DNA of 64,000 nucleotides, from positions 992,001 through 1,056,000 of the forward strand of contig NZ_CP114285.2 of assembly GCF_027111255.2 (NCBI RefSeq), given 5' to 3'. Below are positions 26,456 through 34,311 of this stretch, piece after piece; position 1 is the first letter of the stretch, and the number at the start of each line of letters is the position of its first letter. Position numbers and translations under genes: made by a program. The notes below the pieces were generated by a model. It had not been told where the DNA came from and searched no databases. It saw only the letters and a program-made list of their open reading frames with translations. The stretch comes from Flavobacterium flavigenum. GTDB taxonomy: Bacteria > Bacteroidota > Bacteroidia > Flavobacteriales > Flavobacteriaceae.

Positions 26456-26494
26456 TTTGTAATTCGGTGTAATGAGTTTACACCGAATTGCAAA
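26456..26494 (+). terminator. Intercistronic hairpin between adhesin and sprF-like gene
   Basis: AATTCGGTGTAA (26461-26472) pairs with TTACACCGAATT (26478-26489) around a TGAGT loop; flanking TTTGT/GCAAA adds pairs with one wobble. No U-run follows, so it may act as an attenuator or mRNA stabiliser separating the expression of adhesin and partner rather than as a full terminator. Confidence 0.6.
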
Positions 26495-26594
26495 ATAATA
26501 AAAATCCTTGTTTGAGTAAGTGAATATCAAGGCTTATTGTTAAGGATTTTATTGATAAAAATCATTAGTAATAATTGCAAAAAAAATAGCTACT

Positions 26595-27512
26595 ATGAGA
26601 ACAAAATTATTTTCCTTCGCTTTTATGTTCGTATCCATGGTAAGTTTTGCACAGCAAGATGCTCAATTTACGCAATACATGTACAACACCATAAACATCA
26701 ACCCTGCCTATGCAGGTTCACGTGGAGCTTTAAGTGTTTTCGGCTTATACCGCACGCAGTGGGTTGGACTCGATGGTGCTCCGGAAACAGGCTGTTTATC
26801 AGTCAACACACCAATAAACAACAGTAATTTAGGTATAGGCGGGTCTTTGGTCAATGACAAAATTGGACCTACAAATGAAACCAACTTTTCTGTTGATATT
26901 TCTTATACCGTACAGACATCGGCTGATTTTAAATTGTCTTTTGGTATTAAAGGAACAGCAAACATGTTCAATTTGGATGTAAATAAACTAAATCCGGATG
27001 TTGCAGGAGATCCACAATTTCAGGATTTTAACAATAAATTCTCTCCTAATGTAGGTGCCGGGGTTTACTGGCATTCAGATAAAGCTTATCTGGGTTTATC
27101 GGTACCTAATTTTATCGAAACAAATCGTTTCAATGACAATGATATTGTTATTTATAAAGATAAGATCAATTATTACTTTATGGCCGGATATGTTTTTGAC
27201 CTAGATAAATACCAATATATAAGATTTAAACCAGCCTTATTAACCAAAATGGTAGAAGGAGCCCCACTACAAGTAGATGTATCAGCCAATTTTATGTTTA
27301 TTGACAAATTTGTAGTGGGTGTTGCTTACAGATGGAGTGCTTCATTGAGTGCTATGGTAGGATTTCAAATTACTGACGGGCTTTATCTCGGATATGGTTA
27401 CGATCGTGAAACCACCAACTTAAACAATTATAATTCTGGGTCGCATGAAATATTCCTGCGCTATGAATTCTTTACTAAAAATGGTAAAATAACAACTCCT
27501 CGTTTCTTTTAA
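26595..27512 (+). CDS. PorP/SprF family type IX secretion outer-membrane protein
   Basis: A 305-residue protein with a signal peptide (MRTKLFSFAFMFVSMVSFA, cleavage before QQDAQF). The family signature QDAQFTQYMYNTININPAYA is followed by SRGALSVFGLYRTQWVGLDGAP. The rest is amphipathic barrel strands ending HEIFLRYEFF. PorP/SprF proteins work with type IX-secreted proteins that carry type B C-terminal domains and are normally encoded next to them, exactly as here. SprF is needed for SprB secretion in F. johnsoniae, which is the model for this pair. Confidence 0.94.
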   Translation: MRTKLFSFAFMFVSMVSFAQQDAQFTQYMYNTININPAYAGSRGALSVFGLYRTQWVGLDGAPETGCLSVNTPINNSNLGIGGSLVNDKIGPTNETNFSVDISYTVQTSADFKLSFGIKGTANMFNLDVNKLNPDVAGDPQFQDFNNKFSPNVGAGVYWHSDKAYLGLSVPNFIETNRFNDNDIVIYKDKINYYFMAGYVFDLDKYQYIRFKPALLTKMVEGAPLQVDVSANFMFIDKFVVGVAYRWSASLSAMVGFQITDGLYLGYGYDRETTNLNNYNSGSHEIFLRYEFFTKNGKITTPRFF

Positions 27513-27523
27513 AAATAGTTATC

Positions 27524-29449
27524 ATGAAAAAGTTTATAATACTTTGCTTCACAATAGTAAGTGTTTTTTCATTCAGATGTTATGCCCAACAATCGAAAGT
27601 AAATGCTGCTGAAAAAAAATACGATGGCTATGCTTACATCGACGCCATAAAAACCTATGAGAGACTAGCCAAGAAAGGATACAAGTCTGAAGATATGTTT
27701 AAGAAACTGGGGAATTCTTATTACTTCAATTCTGATTTTGAAGGAGCTGCAAAATGGTACGGAGAGTTGTTTGCCATGAATGCAAATCCTGAACCTGGAT
27801 TTTACTACAGATATGCCCAATCACTAAAGTCGACAGGGAAAACGGATCTCGCCAATAAAATCCTCTCAGAATTTAACTCAAAATATCCAAATGACAATCG
27901 TGCTAAACTTTATAAAGAAAATGTAAATTACCTTGATAAGATTAAAGCCAACTCAGGACGCTATACTATTGAAGATGCCGGAATTAATTCACAATATTCT
28001 GACTACAGTACTTTTGTAGCCAACAATAAAATTTATTTTGCTTCGGCTCGTGACACCGGTAATTTTTCACAGCGCAAACACAAATGGACAGGTGAATATT
28101 TTACCAATTTATATGTTACAGATGTTGATTCTGTAAAAGTAAAAAAATTCAGGACTGCACTGAATACCAAATTCCACGAATCTTCTCCGGTACTTACAAA
28201 AGACGGAAAAACAATTTATTTTACACGTAATAATTATTTAGATGGAAAAAAAGGAAAAAATGAAGACAAAATTACTTTTATCAAAATCTACAAAGCCACT
28301 CTTGAAAATGGTAAGTGGACTAATATTAGAGAACTTCCCTTCAGCAGCAACAATTACAGTACTGCTCATCCTGCACTTAGCCCTGATGAAAGAACTTTAT
28401 ATTTTGCTTCTGATATGCCTGGAAGTATTGGCCAGTCTGATCTGTTTAAGGTTAGCATCAATGAAAATGGTGACTTTGGTAAACCGCAAAACTTAGGTAA
28501 ATCAATTAATACGGAAGGCAGGGAAACATTTCCGTATGTGAGCAATGAAACCGAAATTTATTTTGCTTCAGACGGTCACCCCGGACTTGGCGGACTGGAT
28601 GTTTTTGTAGGCCAGATTGATCCCGACGGAAGCATTAGTGATATCCAAAATGTAGGTGCAGATATCAATTCTCCAAAAGATGACTTTGCTTACACAATTG
28701 ATACTGCTACAAGAGAAGGCTATTTTAGTTCCAACAAAGATGGAGGTAAGGGTTCAGATGACATTTATAAATTTCTGGAAACACGAAGATTAAAATGTAC
28801 TCAGGAATTATATGGTCTTATTACCGATGAAGCTACCGGAATGATTTTACCGGGGGCAAAAGTGAGTTTATATGATCGGAATTTGAATCTCAAAAGCACA
28901 ATTTATGCTGATGACACAGGAAATTATAATTTTAAAGTTGAATGTAAAGAAACGTATTATGTGAGGGCTGAAAAATCAGAATATAATACCAAAGAAGTAA
29001 GCATTGAAATTCCTGATAAAACTGGCAGAACAAATCTTCCAATAGCTTTAGAAAGTGCAAAATGCAAAGTCACCATAGGCGATGATTTAGGAAAATGTTT
29101 CGGTATCAAAATGATTTATTTTGACCTGGATAAATCCAACATCAGAGAAGAAGCTGCTTTGGATTTAGAAAAAATATTAGATGTACTCAATCAAAATCCT
29201 AAAATGAAACTGGATATCCGTTCTCATACAGACAGCAGGGCAAGCCATAAATACAATGAATCTTTGTCAGACAGAAGAGCAAAATCAACCATCGAATGGC
29301 TAATTACAAATGGTGTTGACAAAAACCGTTTAACCGGCAAGGGCTACGGCGAGACACAACTTGTAAACGAATGCACTGATGGTGTAAAATGCAGCGAAGA
29401 AAAACATCAGGAAAACAGACGAAGCGAATTTATTATAACCGCTTTATAA
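27524..29449 (+). CDS. OmpA-family protein with TPR and PD40-like beta-propeller region
   Basis: A 641-residue envelope protein. A signal peptide (to about residue 22) is followed by TPR-like helices (about 25-140). A WD40-like/PD40 propeller spans about 150-420, with repeats such as HPALSPDERTLYFASDMPG and RETFPYVSNETEIYFASDG. A carboxypeptidase-regulatory-like domain (about 430-510) and a C-terminal OmpA peptidoglycan-binding domain (about 525-641, IYFDLDKSNI, NESLSDRRAKS) complete it. This is the PorE-like arrangement often third in SprB/SprF cassettes. It begins 11 bases after sprF and is the last gene before a UUCG terminator. Confidence 0.92.
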   Translation: MKKFIILCFTIVSVFSFRCYAQQSKVNAAEKKYDGYAYIDAIKTYERLAKKGYKSEDMFKKLGNSYYFNSDFEGAAKWYGELFAMNANPEPGFYYRYAQSLKSTGKTDLANKILSEFNSKYPNDNRAKLYKENVNYLDKIKANSGRYTIEDAGINSQYSDYSTFVANNKIYFASARDTGNFSQRKHKWTGEYFTNLYVTDVDSVKVKKFRTALNTKFHESSPVLTKDGKTIYFTRNNYLDGKKGKNEDKITFIKIYKATLENGKWTNIRELPFSSNNYSTAHPALSPDERTLYFASDMPGSIGQSDLFKVSINENGDFGKPQNLGKSINTEGRETFPYVSNETEIYFASDGHPGLGGLDVFVGQIDPDGSISDIQNVGADINSPKDDFAYTIDTATREGYFSSNKDGGKGSDDIYKFLETRRLKCTQELYGLITDEATGMILPGAKVSLYDRNLNLKSTIYADDTGNYNFKVECKETYYVRAEKSEYNTKEVSIEIPDKTGRTNLPIALESAKCKVTIGDDLGKCFGIKMIYFDLDKSNIREEAALDLEKILDVLNQNPKMKLDIRSHTDSRASHKYNESLSDRRAKSTIEWLITNGVDKNRLTGKGYGETQLVNECTDGVKCSEEKHQENRRSEFIITAL

Positions 29450-29478
29450 AACTAAAATACCAAAAACCAATTCACCTC

Positions 29479-29505
29479 AGCTACCCTTCGGGGTAGCTTC
29501 TTAAA
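29479..29505 (+). terminator. Terminator with UUCG tetraloop
   Basis: AGCTACCC (29479-29486), TTCG loop, GGGTAGCT (29491-29498), followed by TTCTTA. It lies 30 bases after the OmpA-family gene and closes the adhesin cassette. Confidence 0.85.
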
Positions 29506-29510
29506 AAAAT

Positions 29511-29542
29511 AAGTCGTTGCAAACATCACTTTACAACGACTT
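29511..29542. terminator. Second hairpin, probably for the opposite gene
   Basis: AAGTCGTTG (29511-29519) pairs with CAACGACTT (29534-29542). It lies between the plus-strand cassette and the minus-strand CAP-domain gene and may terminate the latter. Confidence 0.6.
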
Positions 29543-29572
29543 AATAACTAAACCTGAATACTAACTCTCTTT

Positions 29573-30070
29573 TTAAATTTTTGCAAAAATGTTGGTATAA
29601 TATTTTTTACCGGTTTCTGCATCAATTTTAACAGCAATACCAAAGTGAGTGTAATCCCCTTCGATATTTTGTTTATGGGATGGACTATCTAACCAGGCTT
29701 TTAAAACACCTTGAGGGCTTTGATAGTCATATGCTACATTTTCTCCAACTTTTTTAGCTCCAAGAACAGCGATAATATTTTCCGACCGGGCTACAAAGTC
29801 ATTATGATTTACAACTTTATTTGCAATCATGTAATTATCGTGTTCTTCTGATTTAAAAGAAATATGATTGACTGTTTTTAAGCTATTCAATCCTATACTT
29901 ACACGATATTCGTTTATTAACTCCAACACTTCTAATTCTGAAGTATTATAATTATATTCTGTCACAAGTTCAGAGTTAGACATATTATTGCTCTCAACTG
30001 AATCTGATGAACAAGAACCAAAAATATAGACAACTGCCAAAAGGAATATTGTCTGAAACAATTTCTTCAT
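29573..30070 (-). CDS. CAP-domain (SCP/PR1-like) lipoprotein
   Basis: A 165-residue lipoprotein: a hydrophobic leader with the lipobox YIFGSC (Cys20), then a Ser/Asn linker and a CAP domain (about 48-165). CAP landmarks are LELINEYRVSIGLNSL, VVNHNDF, KKVGENVAYDY and WLDSPSHKQNIEGDYTHFGI, including the conserved His and Glu residues of the cavity. Bacterial CAP proteins are thought to bind small molecules or act as proteases or inhibitors; the role is not known here. Monocistronic. Confidence 0.9.
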   Translation of the reverse strand: MKKLFQTIFLLAVVYIFGSCSSDSVESNNMSNSELVTEYNYNTSELEVLELINEYRVSIGLNSLKTVNHISFKSEEHDNYMIANKVVNHNDFVARSENIIAVLGAKKVGENVAYDYQSPQGVLKAWLDSPSHKQNIEGDYTHFGIAVKIDAETGKKYYTNIFAKI

Positions 30071-30232
30071 AAAATAATTAGGTTAAAATATAAAGCAGAA
30101 TTTGGGACAATTCGTTTTAATATTTGGAAACGTTATTAATTTACACTTCAAAAAAACAAAATTATCGTTTAAACGACAAATTTAATCGATGAAATGCATT
30201 ATTATTTTTTATTTATAATACAAAACTTACAA

Positions 30233-30877
30233 TTAAGGCGATAATCGCTGAATACTCCAAGTAAAATCTGGCTGACTTTTATAACAAATTCTATCATGCA
30301 GTCTATTAGCTCTGCCCTGCCAAAATTCAACTTCTAATGGAGTAACAATATAACCTCCCCAGTGCTCGGGTCGTGATATTGATTTTCCTTCAAAAGTAGT
30401 TTCGAGTTTTTTTAAATTTTCTTCTAAAAAAGATCGTGACGGAATCACCTCACTTTGATTCGAAACAACAGCTCCCAATTTACTTCCGTCAGGACGAGAA
30501 TCGAAATAATTGTCTGAGATAATTTCAGAAGTCTTTTGAGCAATTCCTTTTATAATAACCTGACGTTCCATTTCCTGCCAGAAAAAAGAGAGACATACAT
30601 GCGGATTAGCCGCAATCGCTTTACCTTTTTCTGAATTATAATTGGTATAAAAAATAAATCCTTCTTCAGAAAATTTCTTTAATAAAACCACTCTGGATTT
30701 GGGGAAACCATCTAATCCAATGGTCGAAACGGTCATTGCATTTACTTCTCCGCTTCCGCCAAAATCTTCTACTTCATGAAACCATCGGTTAAAAAGGTTA
30801 ATTGGATCTTCAGGAATAGAATCTTCCAGTAATTCACTTTTTTCGTAAGATCGCCTGTAATTACTTAAATCGTTCAT
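30233..30877 (-). CDS. pdxH: Pyridoxamine 5'-phosphate oxidase
   Basis: A 214-residue FMN enzyme of normal length that oxidises pyridoxine/pyridoxamine 5'-phosphate to pyridoxal 5'-phosphate. Visible landmarks are the substrate/FMN residues in FPKSRVVLLKKF, FYTNYNSEKGKAIAANPH and FFWQEMERQV. The C-terminal signature is EFWQGRANRLHDRICY...W...RLSP. It follows rnz on the minus strand with an 86-base gap, so co-transcription is possible but not certain. Confidence 0.95.
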   Translation of the reverse strand: MNDLSNYRRSYEKSELLEDSIPEDPINLFNRWFHEVEDFGGSGEVNAMTVSTIGLDGFPKSRVVLLKKFSEEGFIFYTNYNSEKGKAIAANPHVCLSFFWQEMERQVIIKGIAQKTSEIISDNYFDSRPDGSKLGAVVSNQSEVIPSRSFLEENLKKLETTFEGKSISRPEHWGGYIVTPLEVEFWQGRANRLHDRICYKSQPDFTWSIQRLSP

Positions 30878-30963
30878 TTTTTATTTTTTGTTACAAGTTA
30901 ATTGTATGGTGTGAAATGTAAAATAATAAAACTAAAAATATATTACATATAACTTTTCACATT

Positions 30964-31881
30964 TTACTTAACATCATTAAACTTAAACGAAACACCGTCA
31001 TCTGCTAAAAGTACATTTGAAAAAATCGTTTCAGCTTCTTCTTTAAAACGCTGAATCGATTCGTATCTTGTTGAATAATGTCCTAAAACTAATTGCCTGG
31101 CATTCGCTTTTAAAGCAATCGTTGCTGCTTCCTTTGCTGTCGAATGTAATGTTTTTTGTGCTAAAGTAGATTCGGATTCCAAAAATGTAGATTCGTGATA
31201 TAAAATATCTACATTCTCAATAATAGGGATAATGGCTTCATTATAAACAGTATCCGAACAGAAAGCATAACTTTTTGGCTGAATTGGATCAAAAGTCAGT
31301 TTTTCGTTTTCAATTACAGTTCCGTCATCAAGCGTAATGTCTCCTCCATTTTTTATTTTCTGATAATAAGCAACATGAATATTATAACGCTGAACTGCTT
31401 CAACATTTAATTTTCTCTCATCCGGTTTTTCTGTAAACAGATAACCATTGGTATAAACACGATGCTTTAACGGAATCGTCTTGACTATAACTTTCTTATC
31501 TTCAAAAATAACTTCACTTTCTTTTGATTCTAATTCATGAAAAAACAAACTGTAAGTTGTCCACGATTCGGTCAATTTCAATTGAAGAAGAATAAGTTCT
31601 TTAATTCCCTTTGGGCCATAAATATGTAAATCGGTAGTTCTTCCCAAAAGGGAAAAAGTCGAAACAGTTCCAATTAATCCGTAAAGATGGTCTCCGTGAA
31701 GATGCGAAATAAAAATGTGATTAATTTTAGAAAATTTAATCTTATTTTTCCGAAGCTGAACCTGGGTTCCTTCGCCACAGTCAATTAAAAACAGTCTGTT
31801 TTTAATTTCTAAAACCTGCGAAGTAGGGTTTGTAATTGTTCTGGGAGTAGCCGCATAGCAGCCAAGTATGGTTAACTTCAA
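30964..31881 (-). CDS. rnz: Ribonuclease Z
   Basis: A 305-residue zinc beta-lactamase-fold endonuclease that matures tRNA 3' ends. The zinc motif SHLHGDH is at 59-65; further ligands are in PLKHRVYTNGY, AFCSDTVYNE and VLGHYSTRY. LDCGEGTQ-like FLIDCGEGTQVQL at about 31-43 is family-typical. Length matches RNase Z-S. It lies 102 bases after a small STAS-like gene, with which RNase Z is paired here. Confidence 0.95.
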   Translation of the reverse strand: MKLTILGCYAATPRTITNPTSQVLEIKNRLFLIDCGEGTQVQLRKNKIKFSKINHIFISHLHGDHLYGLIGTVSTFSLLGRTTDLHIYGPKGIKELILLQLKLTESWTTYSLFFHELESKESEVIFEDKKVIVKTIPLKHRVYTNGYLFTEKPDERKLNVEAVQRYNIHVAYYQKIKNGGDITLDDGTVIENEKLTFDPIQPKSYAFCSDTVYNEAIIPIIENVDILYHESTFLESESTLAQKTLHSTAKEAATIALKANARQLVLGHYSTRYESIQRFKEEAETIFSNVLLADDGVSFKFNDVK

Positions 31882-31887
31882 TTTAAT

Positions 31888-31970
31888 ATTTATTCGTTTA
31901 TTGGGTTAATCGTTTTAATCGTCAAAGATTAAAAATAGATAAAAAATCGATTAAACAAATAAACGAATAA
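31888..31970. repeat. Intergenic palindrome of the TTTAATCG type
   Basis: TTATTCGTTTATT (31888-31900) and AATAAACGAATAA (31958-31970) form a 13-bp stem. Inner strings such as TTAATCGTTTTAATCG and CGATTAAAC resemble the pyrB-pyrR spacer (33391-33535), which suggests a dispersed repeat. Confidence 0.6.
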
Positions 31971-31983
31971 CAAAAAAACATTT

Positions 31984-32316
31984 TTAGAATCCTAAGTCCC
32001 TTTCAATTTCTTCCATTTCAATAATATCATGCGCCTCCAGAAGAGAAGGTACAACGGTCAGTTTATCAGAAATAGCATTAAAATCAAGATCTGAAACAAC
32101 AATTACAAATGATTTTTTTGCTTTTTTTTGCTGTTTGGAAAGCGGTAAAAAAAGCTTCAGATCATTTTCAGTTAAATTGGAATCCGAAGTTAAATCGATA
32201 ATAATATTTTGTTTTTCAAAGGTTTTAAATTGCTGCGTCACTTTATCCAGGAAAGATTTAAAATCTCTCTGAGTATCCTTAATGGTAACGGTATGTCCTT
32301 TTTGATCTACTTTCAT
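31984..32316 (-). CDS. Small STAS-like protein paired with rnz
   Basis: A 110-residue soluble alpha/beta protein. The strand-helix order (HTVTIKDTQRDFKSFLDKV, NIIIDLTSDSNLTENDLK, KSFVIVVSDLDFNAISD, VVPSLLEAHDIIEMEEI) resembles a STAS/anti-sigma-antagonist fold. It has no obvious phosphorylatable Ser in the usual place. In flavobacteria similar genes precede rnz and are sometimes mislabelled ribonuclease Z, although no zinc motif exists. A TACCTTTG -7-like element is at 32361-32368. Confidence 0.7.
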   Translation of the reverse strand: MKVDQKGHTVTIKDTQRDFKSFLDKVTQQFKTFEKQNIIIDLTSDSNLTENDLKLFLPLSKQQKKAKKSFVIVVSDLDFNAISDKLTVVPSLLEAHDIIEMEEIERDLGF

Positions 32317-32384
32317 TTTATAGTTTGTGGGGCTTATATAAAAATTGATATTTCTGAAGGCAAAGGTACGAAGATTTTTCTTTG

Positions 32385-32452
32385 TTGTTTCAGGTTTCAG
32401 GTTTCAAGTTTAAACGTTCGCTGAGCAACTTGAAACCTGAAACTTGAAACAA
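32385..32452 (-). terminator. 26-bp perfect-type hairpin downstream of pyrB
   Basis: 32385-32410 pairs with 32427-32452 over 26 positions with only one G-U pair; the loop is 16 bases. The arms are built from CAGGTTT/CAAGTTT heptads. On the pyrB strand it directly follows the stop, so it probably terminates pyrB and insulates the STAS-like gene. Confidence 0.7.
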
Positions 32453-32456
32453 AACT

Positions 32457-33383
32457 TTACTGAATCTTAGAAGCCAATAAATAAATAACCGCCATTCTAA
32501 TCGCTACACCATTTTCTACCTGATTCAAAATCACAGAATGATCAGAATCCGCAACCTCAGAAGTGATTTCTACTCCCCTGTTGATTGGTCCAGGGTGCAT
32601 GATTACGATTTCTTTATTAAGTGAATCCAAAAGTGGTTTATCAACTCCGTATTGCTGTGCGTATTCACGTGTTGAAGGGAAGAAATTCACATCCATACGT
32701 TCGTTTTGTACACGAAGCATATTGGCAACATCACACCATTCTAAAGCTTTACGCAAGTTCGGCTCGACTGTAACACCAAGTGATTCAATATATCTCGGAA
32801 TTAATGTTTTTGGTCCGCAGACTTTAACTTCAGCGCCCTGCATCTGCAAAGCATAAATATTGGACAATGCTACTCTCGAATGCAGAATATCACCCACAAT
32901 TACCACCTTTTTTCCGGCTACATCGCCTAGTTTTTCCCTGATGGAATAACTGTCTAATAACGCCTGAGTTGGATGTTCGTGCGCACCATCGCCTGCGTTT
33001 ACGATACTGGCTTTGACGTTTTTGGATAAAAAATAAGCCGCTCCGGGATTGGAGTGGCGCATGACAACCATATCCACTTTCATGGAAAGGATATTATTTA
33101 CAGTATCAATAAGTGTTTCTCCTTTTTTAACCGACGATTGTGCTGCAGAAAAACTGATGACATCAGCAGATAAACGTTTTTGTGCTAATTCGAACGAAAG
33201 TTTGGTTCTGGTACTGTTTTCGAAGAAAATATTAGCAATGGTAATATCTCGTAATGAAGGAACTTTTTTAATAGGCCGGTTAATGACTTCTTTAAAATGA
33301 TCTGCCGTTTCAAAAATCAGGTTAATATCATTTTCGTTGATATATTTTATTCCTAATAAATGATTTACGCTTAATTCTTTCAT
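32457..33383 (-). CDS. pyrB: Aspartate carbamoyltransferase catalytic subunit
   Basis: A 308-residue enzyme of pyrimidine synthesis that condenses aspartate with carbamoyl phosphate. The carbamoyl-phosphate site FFENSTRTKLSFE (STRT at 57-60), HEHPTQALLD (137-146) and MHPGPINRGVEI are intact. No pyrI regulatory gene is adjacent. It lies downstream of pyrR on the same strand across a palindrome-rich 153-base spacer. Confidence 0.96.
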   Translation of the reverse strand: MKELSVNHLLGIKYINENDINLIFETADHFKEVINRPIKKVPSLRDITIANIFFENSTRTKLSFELAQKRLSADVISFSAAQSSVKKGETLIDTVNNILSMKVDMVVMRHSNPGAAYFLSKNVKASIVNAGDGAHEHPTQALLDSYSIREKLGDVAGKKVVIVGDILHSRVALSNIYALQMQGAEVKVCGPKTLIPRYIESLGVTVEPNLRKALEWCDVANMLRVQNERMDVNFFPSTREYAQQYGVDKPLLDSLNKEIVIMHPGPINRGVEITSEVADSDHSVILNQVENGVAIRMAVIYLLASKIQ

Positions 33384-33390
33384 GTTTAAT

Positions 33391-33535
33391 GTTTAACTGT
33401 TTATTTGTTTAATCGTCTAATCGTTTGCTTTTCGATTAAACAGTTAACCGATTTAACGGTTCAACTTTTTTAATTTCTTTAATCGTTTAATCATTTCGTT
33501 TTCCCGATTAAACAATTAACCGGTTAACCGATTAA
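33391..33535 (-). repeat. Palindromic CGATTAAAC/GTTTAATCG repeats between pyrR and pyrB
   Basis: Several copies of GTTTAATCG and CGATTAAACA/GTTAACCG occur. TGTTTAATCG (33406-33415) pairs with CGATTAAACA (33433-33442), and a second set near 33480-33530 (CGATTAAAC, GGTTAACCG) can form another hairpin or cross-pair. No PyrR-binding-loop consensus is recognised, and a similar text at 31888-31970 argues for a dispersed repeat. Confidence 0.6.
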
Positions 33536-33536
33536 A

Positions 33537-34076
33537 CTAATTTGTAACCAAATGCACTACATCTTCACCGTCATTTTCTTTCCAGCTCACTTTTACCTTT
33601 TCACCGTTAATCGCATCTACCTGACGGCCACGGTAATCGGGTTGAATTGGTAAATTACGGCTGAAACGTCTGTCGATTAACACTAGTAATTCTATTTCTG
33701 AAGGTCTTCCGAAAGACTGAATGGCAGTCAAAGCCGAACGAATGCTACGACCAGTAAACAATACATCATCGATAAAAATGACTTTTTTGTTTTCGACTAT
33801 AAAATTAATCTGGGTTTTATTGGCTTCCAAAGGTTTATCAGTTCTGCGGAAATCATCCCTAAAGAAAGTAATATCCAGATATCCCAAAGAAATCTCCGGT
33901 GTTTTGTATTCGCTTTCTAAAATTTGTTTTAAACGTTCTGCTAAAAAAACACCTCTCGGCTGAATTCCGATTAAAATAGTATCTGAAAAATCAAGATGTT
34001 TTTCGATTAACTGACAAGCCAAACGATGGAGTATGATAGTAACTTCTTTTGAATTAAGTAATACTTTTTGGCTCAT
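33537..34076 (-). CDS. pyrR: Bifunctional pyr operon regulator / uracil phosphoribosyltransferase PyrR
   Basis: A 179-residue protein. The PRPP-binding motif VIFIDDVLFTGRS lies at 99-111; LIGIQPRGVFLAERL and DITFFRDDF are PyrR-typical. In Firmicutes PyrR binds mRNA to attenuate pyr genes; in Bacteroidetes the RNA role is not established. The ATG at 34076 is chosen because a longer TTG-started reading overlaps the -7 box at 34101-34108. pyrB follows on the same strand. Confidence 0.92.
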   Translation of the reverse strand: MSQKVLLNSKEVTIILHRLACQLIEKHLDFSDTILIGIQPRGVFLAERLKQILESEYKTPEISLGYLDITFFRDDFRRTDKPLEANKTQINFIVENKKVIFIDDVLFTGRSIRSALTAIQSFGRPSEIELLVLIDRRFSRNLPIQPDYRGRQVDAINGEKVKVSWKENDGEDVVHLVTN

Positions 34077-34100
34077 AATTAAGTGTGATGTTTGGTTTCG

Positions 34101-34108
34101 CAAATATA
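34101..34108 (-). promoter_or_regulatory. -7 element for pyrR-pyrB
   Basis: TATATTTG on the minus strand fits TAnnTTTG, 24 bases upstream of the pyrR ATG. The -33 TTG is not clear at 19-20 bases. Confidence 0.55.
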
Positions 34109-34311
34109 CGGAATTGGAATTTATTTGTTGGGGTGTTGGGTGGGGAAATGTTTTTGATTTTTTTTGTTATTTTAAATAAAAAACAACAAAATCTAAAAAA
34201 TGAACTACACAATTTAATAAAACTATCATTAATTTAAATTTAAAAATATATTTTAGCAAATAAATTAAGATAACTATATAACGAAATAACCAAAATATAT
34301 CAATAATAAAT

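Noticed and set aside
33391..33535. PyrR-type RNA attenuator as an established feature
   Set aside because: No PyrR-binding-loop consensus is present and similar repeats lie in an unrelated spacer, so it is kept only as a speculation.
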